DNA of 64,000 nucleotides from Enoplolaimus lenunculus (GCA_030248215.1 JASANG010001040.1:1-64000), one strand, 5' to 3'. Positions 11,690 to 24,332 are shown, numbered from the stretch's first letter. A program made the numbers and translations. The notes: generated from the sequence alone by a model not told the origin.

Positions 11690-14600
11690 TCAAAATTGAA
11701 ATCGGTCAATACACCAATGAACAATAAAATGCGCAACTCTGAAAGGCATCATTGCTAATTCTGCGATTGGTCCTCGAAACATTTGTCGAGCATGTGATGT
11801 TGAAGGATGCTTGAAGCCAACTGTGTACCATGGCCAGTATTGCGAGCGAATTCGTTTCATTCCCGTACGAACACAGTTGGTCGTTTGGTTTAAACATCCA
11901 GTATAATGCAAAAACAGCACAAGTGTAGCGATAATAATAGTGCTGACTGCAATGAAATAAAAAATACAACTGAGGCAACTGAGTAGGGCGTTTTGTTTGT
12001 CGTAACGTGGTCGGCTGCCACCTGTGTGCACTTCAACAGCACTGGAAGAATCGTCCTTTGTTTCGGTTTGTCGTTGTCTGTTTCGCGATGATGTTTGCCG
12101 CTGTGAAAACTTTTGCTGTTGTCGTTGTTGCCGCAAATGAAGCTGTCGAGATTTATCTGTTAATCGTTTGTTTTGATACCGTTTTCGAGCGACTGTAGCT
12201 TGTTCATCGTTGAACTCTCGCCAATGTTGTCGATGGCCGTGTTTACCTGTAGATAAACAAATTCTTCTAAAAAATTTGAAGTGGTATATTAGCTTTAAAA
12301 AGTCCTGTGTGTTATAAAATGGGCTAAGCGTTAAGCTTAATGAAACGGTAATCATATATAGATAGATGCCTGAAAAGTTTCGTTTCATAAAAAAAGTCAA
12401 CAGTTCCTATAAAATCCAACTACTACAGTATTATAGTATTTACAAAATCAAGGGAACAAAGCTAAATCCCGTACCAGCATAATCCACTGTTTCTTTAATT
12501 AAATCTTTCAGACCAATTCCGGCTCCTAAACATACGTGGGATATCAGACATTTAATATTTACGCGTATTTTTTCGAAAATTTAATGTACGTGTTTATATT
12601 TGTCCAAAGAGTTGATTTAAATGTAGTGTTATTCTACATGCGACAGAAGTGTTAGTACGGTAGTTCGTAACTCTTGGCTCTCGACTTTGGGTATATATCA
12701 TAATACAGATATATAATAATAATAACAACTTTCATCCCATTTGACAATTCATCAATCCCGTAGTCTAGAAACCAGTGTTCAACCGGAAGTGAAAAATATC
12801 GTATCCAGAGGTGAGGCGAAATTTGGTAGTTACTTAGAAAGATGTTTAATTCGCTAATTTTAGCAATTATTTGTCCGCTTTTATGTTTTGGTTTGCGCTT
12901 ATTTTTATGAAATCTCTGCAATTCTTTCCTCAAAATTGTAATAAAAGTTTAACCAAAATGTCCAAAACAAATAAATTTTGTAAAATTCTGCAAAATTTCA
13001 CTATCGAAATTGCCGGAACCTCCGTTACAAATTCTACCGGAGCCAGAGCCGGAGGTTGATCTTCTGCCGGAGCCGGGAACAGATGCCAAAGAGTAAATCG
13101 GTTTAGTAAAACAGTAAGTATTTTTAGTTGTGTTTATTCGGTATACGTAAAGCATAAAATAACCTATTCATGATACAGAAATGAAGAATCGGTGATAAGG
13201 TGTGAATCAGGAAACAACATTTCATATGACGCACCGCTCTTGATATGCATAAACAAAGAATGTATCTGTCGAAGGGTAAACTACTAATCAAGGCTGGCCC
13301 AGGCCAAACTGCAATTGAACAATCTGGCCAAGCAGATATATAACAATATGATGAGAATCACTGCTGACAATCAATTATTGTTGGTTCTACACTATTGGTG
13401 TTGGAATAAATATCAAAACGGGTATTTGGCAATATGCAAAACTGCTATTTGCTCAGAATAGCAAATTGGTTAATTAAATTGGCCTGAATAGCAGATTAGG
13501 CTATGAAATATATACCATTATCCAGCACAGCGTGGTTTGGTTCGTCCAGCGGAAGCTCGGGACATGGATCCAGCATTCGTCGATCTTCAGATTGTATTTC
13601 TCCAACCTGAAACACCTTCGTAGCAATACATCATTAATATCGTCCTCTTCGATTTGATTTCGTATGTATTGAATTCACAGCTCGACTTCTCGGGACTCTT
13701 TGGTCTCGGTGCGAAAATACCTACGTAAACACTGGCGTGGCGTACCCCAGTCCCACATCTAAAACACCCCATTAAAATACAAAATGCGTATTTTTTCATT
13801 TATAACAAGTAGTAAGGCAATATTCAATATCAGCAAACACTTTATGTTTGTTGATAAATAAGTGCCAAATCCAAAGGTCTTTTTTTAACTTGCTTCAGTA
13901 CCAACCGCTACTGATTGACGTGGAATGCCGTGCATTTGATCGGTCACTTGCGCTTCAGCATAGGTATCAGCGTGAACCTGGCGATAATGTCTTTCCCATT
14001 CCCGATCACGTGCTTCTAGTTCTTGCGAATCTGGCGTTCGTGTTGCAATTGCGTTAGTGTCCGATATTTCGTCGCTTATTTGCGCTCGATACGGCTTTTC
14101 CGACTCCTAAATTTCAGATGCATTACTATCACAGCCCTGGCTTTAATAGTTGTACCGTGATATTAACATTATCAATTGTTGCAGTTTGTGTTAACATCAA
14201 GTAGAAATTAACAGCGTTGGTGTATGCAAGCACTTGCATTGTTTAAATATCAAAAACTGCTGTGTTGAAAACATAGTACGTACTTATATCAAATTGTGAG
14301 TTTTATATAGGGATGCCGACGCGGTCTTAGGATTTTGGGAAATTAACCGGGTAATATACCAATTTCCCAAAATCCTAATTTCTCGGATCATATCCCAATT
14401 TCCCGAAATCCTAATTTCCCGGGTAATATCCCAATTTCTCAACATAGAAGTAGCATGGGTACTATCTCAATTTTCCGTGCGAAATCCAGATATCCTAGGA
14501 AAATCAAATTGGCTGAGGCTTAGTGTCAGGGTCCGGCTTTGGCTTAGTGTCAGTCTAAGCTTAGACTATTTAGAGGCTTAGGTTTACACTCAGGTTTAGG

Positions 14601-17600
14601 CTTAGCTTGAGCCTAAGCTTATCCCAAGTTCAAAAATAGCAATATCACGAGATAGATGCCAATTTTCCTTATGAAATCCAAATATCCTTGAAAAAGTTAA
14701 GGTGTTACCTAGGATGGGGCGTGGGCTTGACGGATCAATAGGCAGACGGAACCAGGGGACTCAGTTTCTTTTTATTTATTGTATGTCAATAGCTTGAGGG
14801 ATAATACAAGGTTATACTTAGGAATGTGCTTTTAAAATTTAAGTACGCTTTAAAGTTTCGGGCTCAAATTATTTGGTCCTGGAGTCATTTATGCGCTACA
14901 ATTAGGGTTAATTGACATTTACGGACTCTAATTAGGGTTTAGGAACCCTATCCGCTTACGGATTCTTATTAGGGATACGAACTCCTATTGATTCGCACTC
15001 AAAATGGGGACCCCCTGTTATTACCCCATCTTATTCGGGTCAATACAGTAAGCAAATTGGCACTTTTGATTCCCCGCACTTGAGAAACTCGCTCACATTA
15101 AATCATTTTCTTTAAATGCGTTTTCATGTGGGCTGTCGACCCCCAAACACCCACACAAAGCAGTTCATTGTTTGAGTATAGTTTTTTGACTGTGTCTTTG
15201 CAGCAAAGTGTGAGAACCGCTTAGTGCGAAGGGATTGGGAGGCGACAGCCCCCATTTTGCTTATGGTTCCTTCAATTTGCTTGGGGTTGTCCGGAGAACG
15301 TATATAGTTTAAAAAGTTTTCTGTGGTGGGTGCAAGATTTTATATCAGGAAGTTGTAGTTATTGTGTTCTCAAAGGGGTTGTGCCCCTCGAAGGCACCCA
15401 CACACTAGTCAATTTACGTGTTATGTTGAAATTGTACACTGTTATTAGGCTTAGGGTTAAGTTAACGATTTATAAACTTAAATTTACGCTTTCAGCCTTG
15501 AGCTTTAGCGGACAGGCCCTTAATGTAAACATGAGCACGCACTACCGCGTATAACCGCCCGACTGATCAAAATAGAGCCATTATTAATAGATTTTATGAT
15601 TTTATAACTCACCGCTTGTTGAAATTCTTCACCAGGCGGAGTTAAAAAACCATTATTATTTTCATCTTGCAACACAAGATCGTCAATTGAATTTGACAAA
15701 GGAATTAGCTTTACAATGTCTAAAATTAAAGTCATAACGTACAATAGATGCGCTGTTTAGATGTGATGTTATTGCATCTTAACAGTTTTAAAAATTAGTT
15801 CAATTCGTTGCTCTAATTTTGTTATTCTACACATTTCTGAAGAAGTACACCAATTATCATTGATATGTTGGAAATTACGTTAATATATATACTGTTAAGG
15901 TGTAAAAACTGAAAATAACAGTGTTTTTAATTTTAAGTATTTTGAAATTGATTTGCGTTAACAGTCATTTAGGACATGCTTCTTAATTTTTCCATTATTG
16001 TTCAGTTGTTTTCTGTAATAATCTTTTAAATAAAGAATGATACATTGTGTAACAAAAAATATAAAGTATTTCAGTAAAAAGAATTTTTTTAATTTGGGTT
16101 TAAAAACACTAAATGTTAGGTTCGCTGGTAATTCAACTGATTTACCTAAACTAAATTTACTGAGCTTTAATGAGTGGACAATAGACTTCCTATAGCAAAA
16201 GAAAATGCCGAAATAAAACAGGACATCGATACAATGACTTATGTATGTAGTTATGTATTAAATTATTTGTCAGGATCACGGATTTTAAAACACTAATTTC
16301 CCAGGTAAAAACTATGGGTTGAGTGATTGTCCGAAGTTGAATATGCTTATGCTTTATTAGCATACGGCAAGTAGATTCGTTTACACGCGCAATTTTGTGT
16401 TCAACTTCCCCACAATATTTTTAAACTTGGGGGGCGTGGGCTAAGAATACTTTCACGAAATTTCAAAACATTGAATTATTACTGCAGAGATTTAAGTTGT
16501 TCTTCAATAGTACAATTACATCGTCTGAAATTTTTTACCTGACTTCCGAATACTCTTATGTGGAGTTCAATTCCGAAACTGCAGTTTTGATTTAAGATAG
16601 GTCCTTAATTATAGACAAGTTTAGTGGAACAGATTTATCTGGGAAGTTTGGAAGGAGGCAACGTTCAGCCAAGAGGTGGCAGATTTTATCTGCAAAAATT
16701 GTGCGGGGTTCAGCTTTCACCAGTAAACATAGCTGAGACAGCCATTACCGTGACACCAATTCCGGCAAAAATTCACTACCCGTTTGGGTTCCGGTATACG
16801 GTGAACATGTAACTGTAACTGCATCCTGCTTTAACAACAAATCACTTATCTCGATCAGCAATTCGTTTATCGGTATCTTGCCGAAGTTCTAATCTGTTTC
16901 GATAGGGTTTCTCCATACTTTTAGCAATATATGGTCGGTCAGGTTTGCTGTATTGATCACTGAAAAAATACATATTTTGGGACGAAGGTGAAATTGTTTC
17001 AAATTGCTTCGAAAAATTAGCGTATTTTAATTGGCCACACACATCAATCTTAATTTGCTATCCGAATCAAATCTGAATTTGCTATCCGAATCACTTCTAC
17101 AGTGTGGTTGGTTCTATTTCCAAACACCCCTGAAATCCATCGATTGGGGGCACAGCCTCCATCCAGAAGACCCAAAGCCGAAAAAAAATTTTTTGAGAAG
17201 TTTGAATACAAATTTACGTTATCTGGTTTTTCGCTTGTTTCGATCGCGAAATTCGCTCAATTGATTTTCATGCGGTGGAAGCTTCGACCCATGGTACGAA
17301 ACGAACTGGTTTTGTATAAACTGCAGAATCCAGAAGACCCAAAGCCGAAAAAAAATTTTTTGAGAAGTTTGAATACAAATTTACGTTATCTGGTTTTTCG
17401 CTTGTTTCGATCGCGAAATTCGCTCAATTGATTTTTATGCGGTGGAAGCTTCGACCCATGGTACGAAACGAACTCGTTTTGTATAAATTGCAGAAGTAAA
17501 TCTAGGTATCGCACTCTTTACCGGAAAAGTAAAACTATTGTAAAAATTGTGCTTGTATCACTGAAATTTCGCTTGGTTTAATTGCACAATGCGGATGCAT

Positions 17601-19017
17601 ACACTGTTGTAGCGGCTGTGGCCAAAGCGTTACCTTGACACCATTTACGTATTCGATTTCTTTATGCGCACGTCAAACTACAGTCTTATAGCGTTACTTA
17701 TGACAATAGGGTATCTGCCTATCTTAATGGTTTTCGCCCACGAGTTCCCTCCTGAATTCGTCAGTGATAGTAGACCGAAATCTATACAGTAACATGATAT
17801 CCACCTTTCATATCCTCTTGAAAACTCAATCTGTTGTCGCAGCTGCGCTGACATGCGGCCAAGTCTACTTTTCAAATGCGCTGGCACTGATATTCGTTTT
17901 GCTCGCAATTCTTTCGAGTCTGTTTGTGATCCATCTCGGTACGCATATTCGCGTACTTTGCGGCGATCTTTATTGTGCCGATTGGAACCACTTTGGTCCA
18001 GAACGTCTCGTTTACGTCGGTGTCGATGTCTAGAAATTTTGTTGTCATGTTATCATGAATGAAACAATGAAATATAATCACATAAATAAATACTACCCTT
18101 AATAGAATAAAATGTGAGAAAGCAGTGAGCTATGGCAAAAATACCAGCTCTATAGAGATTGAAAAGACAGTTTCCAATTCGAATAGGTCAAGTCTCAATT
18201 GATGTATTTATTTTTTTGGTCTGGCTTACTTACAAGGGTCCATGTAAAGAACAGGGGCGGTAAGCTTAAGCTTTACACTATTTTTTGCTTGGCTTACGCT
18301 TAGGCTTAGGCTTAGGCTTAGGAATATGCTTATAAATACTGTTCCGCCCCTGTTCTTTACATTGGCCCTTACAAGAAAGGCTTCACTTTAAAAATGAACG
18401 AATTTCTTTGCAACTTCAAACTACTCCTAACTCACGTACGCGGAGTGAAAGCTTTGTTTGCATCAGCACTCGCTATCCGGGTACAGTTTTTTAAGTTGTT
18501 ATACGTTATTTATACAGAGTGTGTAACGGATATGATAGGCAAAAATGTTTTCTAACGTCGAACACTTCTACTATTATTCCACATGATACGGCAGAAGATA
18601 TGTAACACTGTTTTTGAACTGTAGGTACACTTCCCCCATACCTATATAGGCTTCGGCTTAAGTACATATGCCTAAGCAAACGTCTAAGTCTTTGTAATGT
18701 TAACCTTAGTGCCTGGACCGCTGGTCCTTATCCTTTGTCGAAAGAAAAGTGTACCAGAGCGCTGTTTTTATTAATTACACACCGAAATCAAAAACTTAAG
18801 TTTACTTTCTACGTTTTCGACTGCGTATTGATGCATTTGCAATGCGACGTCTGGCTTGTGATGCCAATTCTCGTGACGATATCGCTGATCTCGACCGGCT
18901 ACGAGATGTGACTTTTTGCCGTGTTTCATCAAACAACTCGACCTGTTTGCCACCGCCAAACGTTCCTTTGTATTGTTCAGGTGGTGGTGATTTTATTTCC
19001 GCAGGCATCGCAATGTC
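11690..19017 (-). CDS. unrecognised multi-exon gene, basic N-terminal region and C-terminal membrane segment
   Basis: I do not recognise the family. Minus-strand exons inferred from splice sites and phase are 18806-19017 (probable ATG at 19006-19008), 17805-18029, 16846-16959, 15613-15719, 13912-14106, 13679-13720 (weak), 13516-13606 and 11690-12246. Most joins keep frame; the step from 16846 to 15719 does not, so one small exon of length 2 modulo 3 is missing there. The protein, about 510 residues without that exon, begins Met-Pro-Ala-Glu-Ile-Lys. It has an Arg/Ser-rich then Arg/His/Lys-rich stretch across exons 1-2, charged helical segments, a Gln/Arg-rich block in the last exon, one hydrophobic segment (Phe-Tyr-Phe-Ile-Ala-Val through Leu-Phe-Leu-His-Tyr), and a Cys-bearing tail with an Asn-Gln-Thr glycosylation site. 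A single-pass membrane protein with a basic side is likely. It converges with the P450 gene. Confidence 0.6.
14320..14460. repeat. short tandem block, AATTTCCCGGG-type
   Basis: Units such as ATATCCCAATTTCCCGAAATCCTAATTTC recur four or five times with variation. It lies in an intron of the unrecognised gene, next to the TTAGGC-like tract at 14540-14625. Confidence 0.55.
14540..15050 (-). mobile_element. repeat element, second copy of the 31605-32610 family
   Basis: The stretch 14765-15048 is the reverse complement of 31605-31865 with scattered changes, ending in CTTATTCGGGTCAATACAG followed by TA. As in the other copy, it adjoins a run of degenerate TTAGGC units (14540-14625). The far end is not clear. 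It lies in the 13912-15719 part of the unrecognised gene, as intronic sequence. Confidence 0.65.
17161..17494 (+). repeat. 167-bp direct tandem duplication
   Basis: Two units starting ATCCAGAAGACCCAAAGCC at 17161 and 17328 differ at only a few positions. They lie in the intron between exons at 17805-18029 and 16846-16959 of the minus-strand gene. Plus-strand ORFs that repeat the same peptide come from this duplication and are not evidence of a gene. Confidence 0.92.
18236..18368. mobile_element. MITE with telomere-like interior, best-preserved copy
   Basis: A 133-bp element with inverted ends GGGTCCATGTAAAGAACAGG and GGGCCAATGTAAAGAACAGG (read inward from each side), continuing into GGCGG. 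The direct repeat TTACAA flanks it on both sides (18230-18235 and 18369-18374), which fits a 6-bp target-site duplication. The interior contains about 3.7 exact TTAGGC units (18300-18322) plus AAGCTT-type variants. It has no coding capacity and lies in an intron of the minus-strand gene. Confidence 0.8.
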
Positions 19018-19383
19018 CTAAATAACGGGAAACAAAATACAAAATGAAAGAAAAATAAATACATATATCAAAAAAGAAAATGTAATAAAATAAAAAAGAA
19101 CACATTGCGTCAAACCAAAGTGGTCGTACAGAAACAGTATGGTACCATTTTGCAGCATAAATCAAGTGGAATATTTTTGACAAAACTAGTTGCTGTTTAG
19201 TATTGAAGCTAATCTAGCGCGTGATCAATAACCGCAATTGTTATCAATACACTAACGTGTTTACATGTCGAAGCATTATGCGAGCTGATGCCGGTATTAA
19301 CGGCAAATTAAAACGTAACCAACGGGTTGTGAAACACTTATATCAGGGACGATATATAAATAAATAGGTAAATAGTACATAAA

Positions 19384-19415
<32 letters not shown>
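19384..19415. repeat. (ATT)n microsatellite
   Basis: About ten tandem ATT units. The surrounding 19018-20403 has no other gene or element that I can support. Confidence 0.9.
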
Positions 19416-20403
19416 GTGTCCTCGCCTCAGTGAGGTCGTGTTTAGATGGCTGTTCGCTCAGTTTTTGATTTACAGATGCATTTCGCACGTAAAATGTAAC
19501 ATTGGTTATTTGTCCCTTGTCCTTGTAGTGCTGGCGTTTGTATCCCTGTGTAACTAAGTGTTAATTTACTGTACCTGTAATCGATTAATTAAAACATTAT
19601 GGCAATATGTTTCAATCTGACTTGCTTTAAATATATTTAAAGGTGTGTGTATAATAATTAAGTAGGTAAACAAGAAATTTTGGAATTCATATGGTGCTTA
19701 GAATTTGAATGCGAATTTTTTTTGTTTGAGATTTAAGGTCAGTTTCAAAATGTTGTTAGATTAAACAGGATGCAAAAATATTCCACTTTTCAAAAAATGA
19801 AAAAGCTTTCAGTTGCGGTAAACAACTTAGAATAACCTTGGTCTCGGTAACACTACAAAGGTTAGTAAATTAGCAATGGAAGATATGCAAATGTTTTGTG
19901 AATGGTTTTGCTGAGTTTGTCAAATATTTAGCCGGTTAATATATGATTGTTTATCAATAAAGTTTAGATCCTGTGAGTACAGTGGTACTTGTATTGAACT
20001 GTCAGTATTGTTTATTAAATCCGAAAGTGTACCGATTGAAAAAGGTGTCGCTCTTTTCAGTTGGCTGCCAGGTTGTTTGTTTTACAGTGAGAAGTTCTAC
20101 AAACGCCATTCGGTTACAAAACGCGTACAAAGTGATAAAAACACCAAAAACGCCTAAGTGTTAGATGGTTTTTTATCCCTGTCGTGATGTTTAGAAACAG
20201 AACACATCGCACGAAAGTGACAGAGCGTGTCACAGAATGTGTACAAATAGACAAGCTTTAATAGAATGGTAAATTTTTATTCATTGTACTAAATCTATTT
20301 TGCAAGAAATTGCACTTATTATTATTTACACAATGGACTAATTTTGAAATCACAAGTGAAATGAATTGCATTTCAGGATTGAAAATTAAATGCTTGTACA
20401 AAG

Positions 20404-20826
20404 CTAAATAACATTGTAAAGTATGAAAGTTTGCATCTCCATGCTTGTAATCGTGTACATATTCGCTTTAGAACCACTCGCCTGCATATCTTTAGCCAAT
20501 TTCTGCGCAGTATCAGCTTGTTCGACTGGCTTCGCAGCCAAACTTCCCAGTACTTCAGTAGAAATTTTAGGAACGAGCTGTAATTCGTTGTCAGAGCTTC
20601 GACGATCTTCGTAAACGGCGTCTAGCAGGTGATGGGATCGAAATGCGGAACGCTTAATAAACGAGCATTCGTATCGCGAAGGGACTTGAACTGCAACTTT
20701 GTAGGTTGTTTCCGTGTTTTGGTTGCTCCTAAAAGTAAAAATCAGAAAACTGAATCGTGAAACTGCGTCTAACAAACTTGGTATCGAAGACGTATTTAAC
20801 GAAGAGCTGAACGAATTGATGCCCAT
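20404..20826 (-). CDS. orphan ORF, 140 aa, function unknown
   Basis: A continuous minus-strand frame from ATG at 20824-20826 to a stop at 20404-20406. The central part has balanced, protein-like composition with charged and polar residues (Ala-Val-Tyr-Glu-Asp-Arg-Arg and Lys-Leu-Ala-Lys-Asp-Met-Gln). The last 20 residues after Gly-Ser-Lys look like read-through of non-coding DNA. It could be an exon of the gene downstream at 11690-19017, which has a phase-0 acceptor at 19017, or the last exon of another gene. No domain is recognised. Confidence 0.35.
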   Translation of the reverse strand: MGINSFSSSLNTSSIPSLLDAVSRFSFLIFTFRSNQNTETTYKVAVQVPSRYECSFIKRSAFRSHHLLDAVYEDRRSSDNELQLVPKISTEVLGSLAAKPVEQADTAQKLAKDMQASGSKANMYTITSMEMQTFILYNVI

Positions 20827-22886
20827 AAATAATATATTGTTTCATCAAAATAGTTTAAACCTCGCTTTATAAATCATGTAAAATTCTATCATGTCGTTTT
20901 TGAGGATTTAAAGCTTTCCCCTGCATATACAGCTAGTTACGAACCTGCTAAAGAACTCAAACTTCAATTAACTATAAAATCCTAGCACCTGTAGATACGG
21001 ACATTTAGTAGTTACACATCACATACTTGATACAAATGTCGGAGGTGTATTTTCACTAACAATGTTAGAAGTAAAGCTTTTGAATTAGTTTTGTACTTTC
21101 CTGAATGAGCGAATTGGGTGTACAAAGATACTTAATACTAGTTTATAGTTACTGAAACTATGGTGTGACTTTTCCACTATTGGGCTTAGGAACTGTAAAA
21201 ATACCGAGACAGGCGCAAGTATATTTGAAAATAAAGTCTTAAAGTTGTGTATATCAATTACTTGGCAACTTTATCGGCCTCTACGCAAAACTGGAAAGGC
21301 ATGTCTGTATAAAACTGTGTAATTAGATAATCCGTCAGTCGCGTGCTTTTCAGTCAACAAAACAAACAAGCAAACAAAAATTCGGATTTCAATTTTAAAA
21401 AAAGTCCGCAAATTACAAGGAAAACATGTTGTATTCTAACAATAGAATATAATGGGTACAAGTTGAAATTATCGATTCAAAATTCTGTTATACCATAGCA
21501 AAAAAATGCAAATATCCTTTGTTACATTTAGTGTGGTACAGCCAATCGTATAAAGCAGACCAAATCGGTTCTAAGTTAGTTCCAATTATAGTACTGACTT
21601 TGGATAATGTTTACTTTGAGGGTTGTAACTGTAGATTAAGGATATTTCTGAGCCTAAACCTAAGCGTAAGCAAAAATATAGGAACGTGGGACTGAGTTTT
21701 GTCTAAAGTAAACATGCCCCAACTGCTATAAGAACAAAGGCATATGTTACTTTTAGTGGTGTTCCGTTTTGTATCGGCTGCGGGACTGCAATAAAACACT
21801 AGTGCAGGAGAGTAATTTTTATTACTCGTCTTCTTGCATAGTCGTGGCAAAGATTTTGTTGTTGTAAAATCCGAAAAGATTCGAACTTCAAATACATTGT
21901 ATTTTTATACGCTTGCATGCTCGCAAAAATAATATGACTTTGATGGGCAACCAATGGGGCTCTCCTTATCAACTGATTGGCCCCAGGGTCAAGTGAATGG
22001 CACCCGGGCATCTAATCAGTTATTTTTCCCGCTGTAATATAAAGAGAATCGGGGTTGTTACACAGATCAAAGGAGATTTATTGTGTAACTGTCTGTCTAT
22101 ATATGTTTGCTTTAATTCTAGGGTTTAAAACAAAACGGACTGCGATGGTTATCGTAACAACTACATTGCTATTTTTGTGAACTGCAGATTTGGAAATAGG
22201 GGTATTTTCAGTTTTATACACCCCAACACGCATACACCCATAAATAGGGTTTGAAAATTTTCGCATATTTGTGCTTCTCGTAACCATTCCATCAGACAGA
22301 CAATTAATCGCAAGTTATAATCGAAGAAGGGATTAAAGAGTGTCAGTCAAAAAACTTCTCTTCGCTTCGATAAATATTTTTAAGGCTGGATGGATTCACT
22401 TCTTAGTGACTACAATGTGGTTTTCATTCAATCTAATGAAACTTTAATTTTTTTAATTCATTTGGTAAAAATTGTTTCCGATGTGTTCATCACATTGGCA
22501 AACCAGAACAGTATCCCCAAACGAAACGTTTTCCGAATTCCATAGTCTTGCCCCCACTTTTCTGACTAACAGATCTGACGAAGGCGACTTTTTCGGCTGG
22601 TTAAACTTTGTGCTGCTCCTAGAACAGTACATCCTTAAAATTTGCGTGGAACGTCTATTAAGATGCTGAAACGGCGTCTATAATCACGCTGGCTTTGCTC
22701 GAGAAATCATAGTAGTGCTGTATTTAGTATACTTCAGGCTATTTTTCTTTGTACATCTAGTCACGGTTTAAAATGCTAATCAAATCTTAGAGATGGAAGT
22801 GCGGTGTGGGCAACATGGGCCGGATAGGTTTAGACACTAAACGCGACAGGTCCCTTCATTATATATGAAGCAAAAATCAAGAAATA
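20827..22886. other. intergenic, no gene seen
   Basis: AT-rich DNA with short unconvincing ORFs. A TTAGGC-type remnant with GTAAGCAAAAATATAGG and a following GTGGGACTG block at about 21650-21720 resembles the interior of the telomere-like MITE family. Confidence 0.5.
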
Positions 22887-23121
22887 CACTGTAAATCCTG
22901 ATGAGTTGATTATTCAACTCAGAGAGCGAATTAGTTTATTTCTGGGAATTTCGTAGTTAATAACCGTAAACATCAACTCGCTGTGAACTCCGTTAATTCC
23001 GTCTGAGTTGATTATACTTAACTCAGAATGAGTTAGTTTTGAAACATCTAATTTACAGCTTAGGCTTCTGAGTGGATTCAACTCATCCTCTGTTAAAATC
23101 AATTCACTGGAGTTTACAGTG
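22887..23121. mobile_element. MITE with CACTGTAAA ends
   Basis: Left end CACTGTAAATCCTGATGAGT and right end (reverse complement) CACTGTAAACTCCAGTGAAT form terminal inverted repeats around 235 bp of non-coding DNA rich in GAGTTGA/TCAACTC motifs. The left flank is TA; the right flank is CA, so the presumed TA duplication is imperfect. The design parallels the palindromic element at 32104-32300. Confidence 0.65.
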
Positions 23122-23198
23122 CAAGCTGTCTAAGTTTTTATTCCTCACAAGACTTTTCTTGTTCGCCGTTTATCATTCACAACAAGAGAACCGATAAA

Positions 23199-23368
23199 CA
23201 GTGCCGGAACAGACAGGGGTGGGCGTTTGCCCCAAACTCGCGAGCAAAGCGAGAGAGAAGACAGACGCATTTTAAAACATTGGCGGTTTTTGTTTCAACC
23301 GGTTCGGATGGAGTCTTTTTAGCGGTTGGGGCCCCAAATAAGGGTGTGAGGTGGCTGCTCCGGCCCTG
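23199..23368. mobile_element. short hAT-like MITE
   Basis: Ends CAGTGCCGGAACAG and, inverted, CAGGGCCGGAGCAG are hAT-type. The eight bases outside each end (CCGATAAA and TCGATAGA) agree at six positions, which fits a worn 8-bp target duplication. The 170 bp interior is GC-rich and non-coding. Confidence 0.55.
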
Positions 23369-23505
23369 TCGATAGACCTGATTTGCGTGGGGCCGCGAAA
23401 AAATTCGTTCAACTGGATGAAAACAGACATCGTTTCTTTTGCACTTTTGTTTCTCTGAAGCTTTAAATCTATTTTTCACAAATAGCTCGAAAATTTAAAG
23501 CAGGT

Positions 23506-23625
23506 TTTGAAAGTACATTCCTAAGTATAACCTTGCATTATCTCTCAAGGTTTTGATACAAGACAAATCAAACGTTCAATTCAACGGATAGTTGCAATAC
23601 CGGATGTATATCAATAACGAAATGA
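23506..23625 (+). repeat. fragment of the 31605-32610 repeat family
   Basis: GTACATTCCTAAGTATAAC and the following 100 bases align with 31820-31935, same orientation, with indels and substitutions. Confidence 0.65.
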
Positions 23626-23721
23626 AAGATAACAAATAATAGTCCGTAATCAATAACAGGGGGCACCCTCTGGAGGGGACAAATAAATATTAGTCCCCCC
23701 TCTTGTTCGGTTCACTACGTG

Positions 23722-24332
23722 GGGGGTTCATGTTATAACTGGAATAGCGGGCAACATTTTGTCTACACGTAACTCCGCTGTCAAATTAAAAAATATTGAA
23801 TTGTCTGCTATCGAAATGTGACGTCCACTATTTGTACTGCAATATCATATGATATTCAAAATATTGTTCGTCACTATAAACAGCCCTGAATGTCCTGTAG
23901 AATATCATATGATACTAAAATTTTAAGCTTGAATTATTTGTACTTAGGAATATATTTAGGCAGAACTTTCACCAGAAACATAAAAATAGAAGCTAATTTA
24001 GTATTCGAAATCACTTACAGCTAAATTATCTGGCTTTTTGTTACATTATTCGTGCGCCTAATTTACATTGTCCTGCATAATATCGCGTGATTTTCGGTTG
24101 AATTTCAGAATATCATATGATATTCCCTTAAATGTTCCGCCGTATCATGTGACATATGGATGTTTGTATACGATGATTCCTGGAGATGCGGAATTCGTAA
24201 GCCAATATGTGTGATATTAACATTTTGTCTACAAACAGCTATTCAGATGACAAAATTTTATGTTGGCGTAGAATCAACATGGGACAAAACGTGTTTTGGG
24301 ACGCCCCAGTTATAACGTGAACCCCGCATGAT
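23722..24332. mobile_element. inverted-repeat element with repeated ATCATATGAT palindromes
   Basis: GGGGGGTTCATGTTATAACTGG near the left end is matched inverted by CCAGTTATAACGTGAACCCC at the right end (about 24308-24327). The interior has three near-exact copies of AATATCATATGATA (23841, 23900, 24109) and looser variants at about 24080 and 24146. No coding region. Target duplication is not obvious. Confidence 0.55.

Noticed and set aside
17031-17431. Plus-strand ORFs with a peptide repeated twice
   Set aside because: The repeat is the 167-bp DNA duplication; the ORFs have no start context and lie in an intron of the minus-strand gene.
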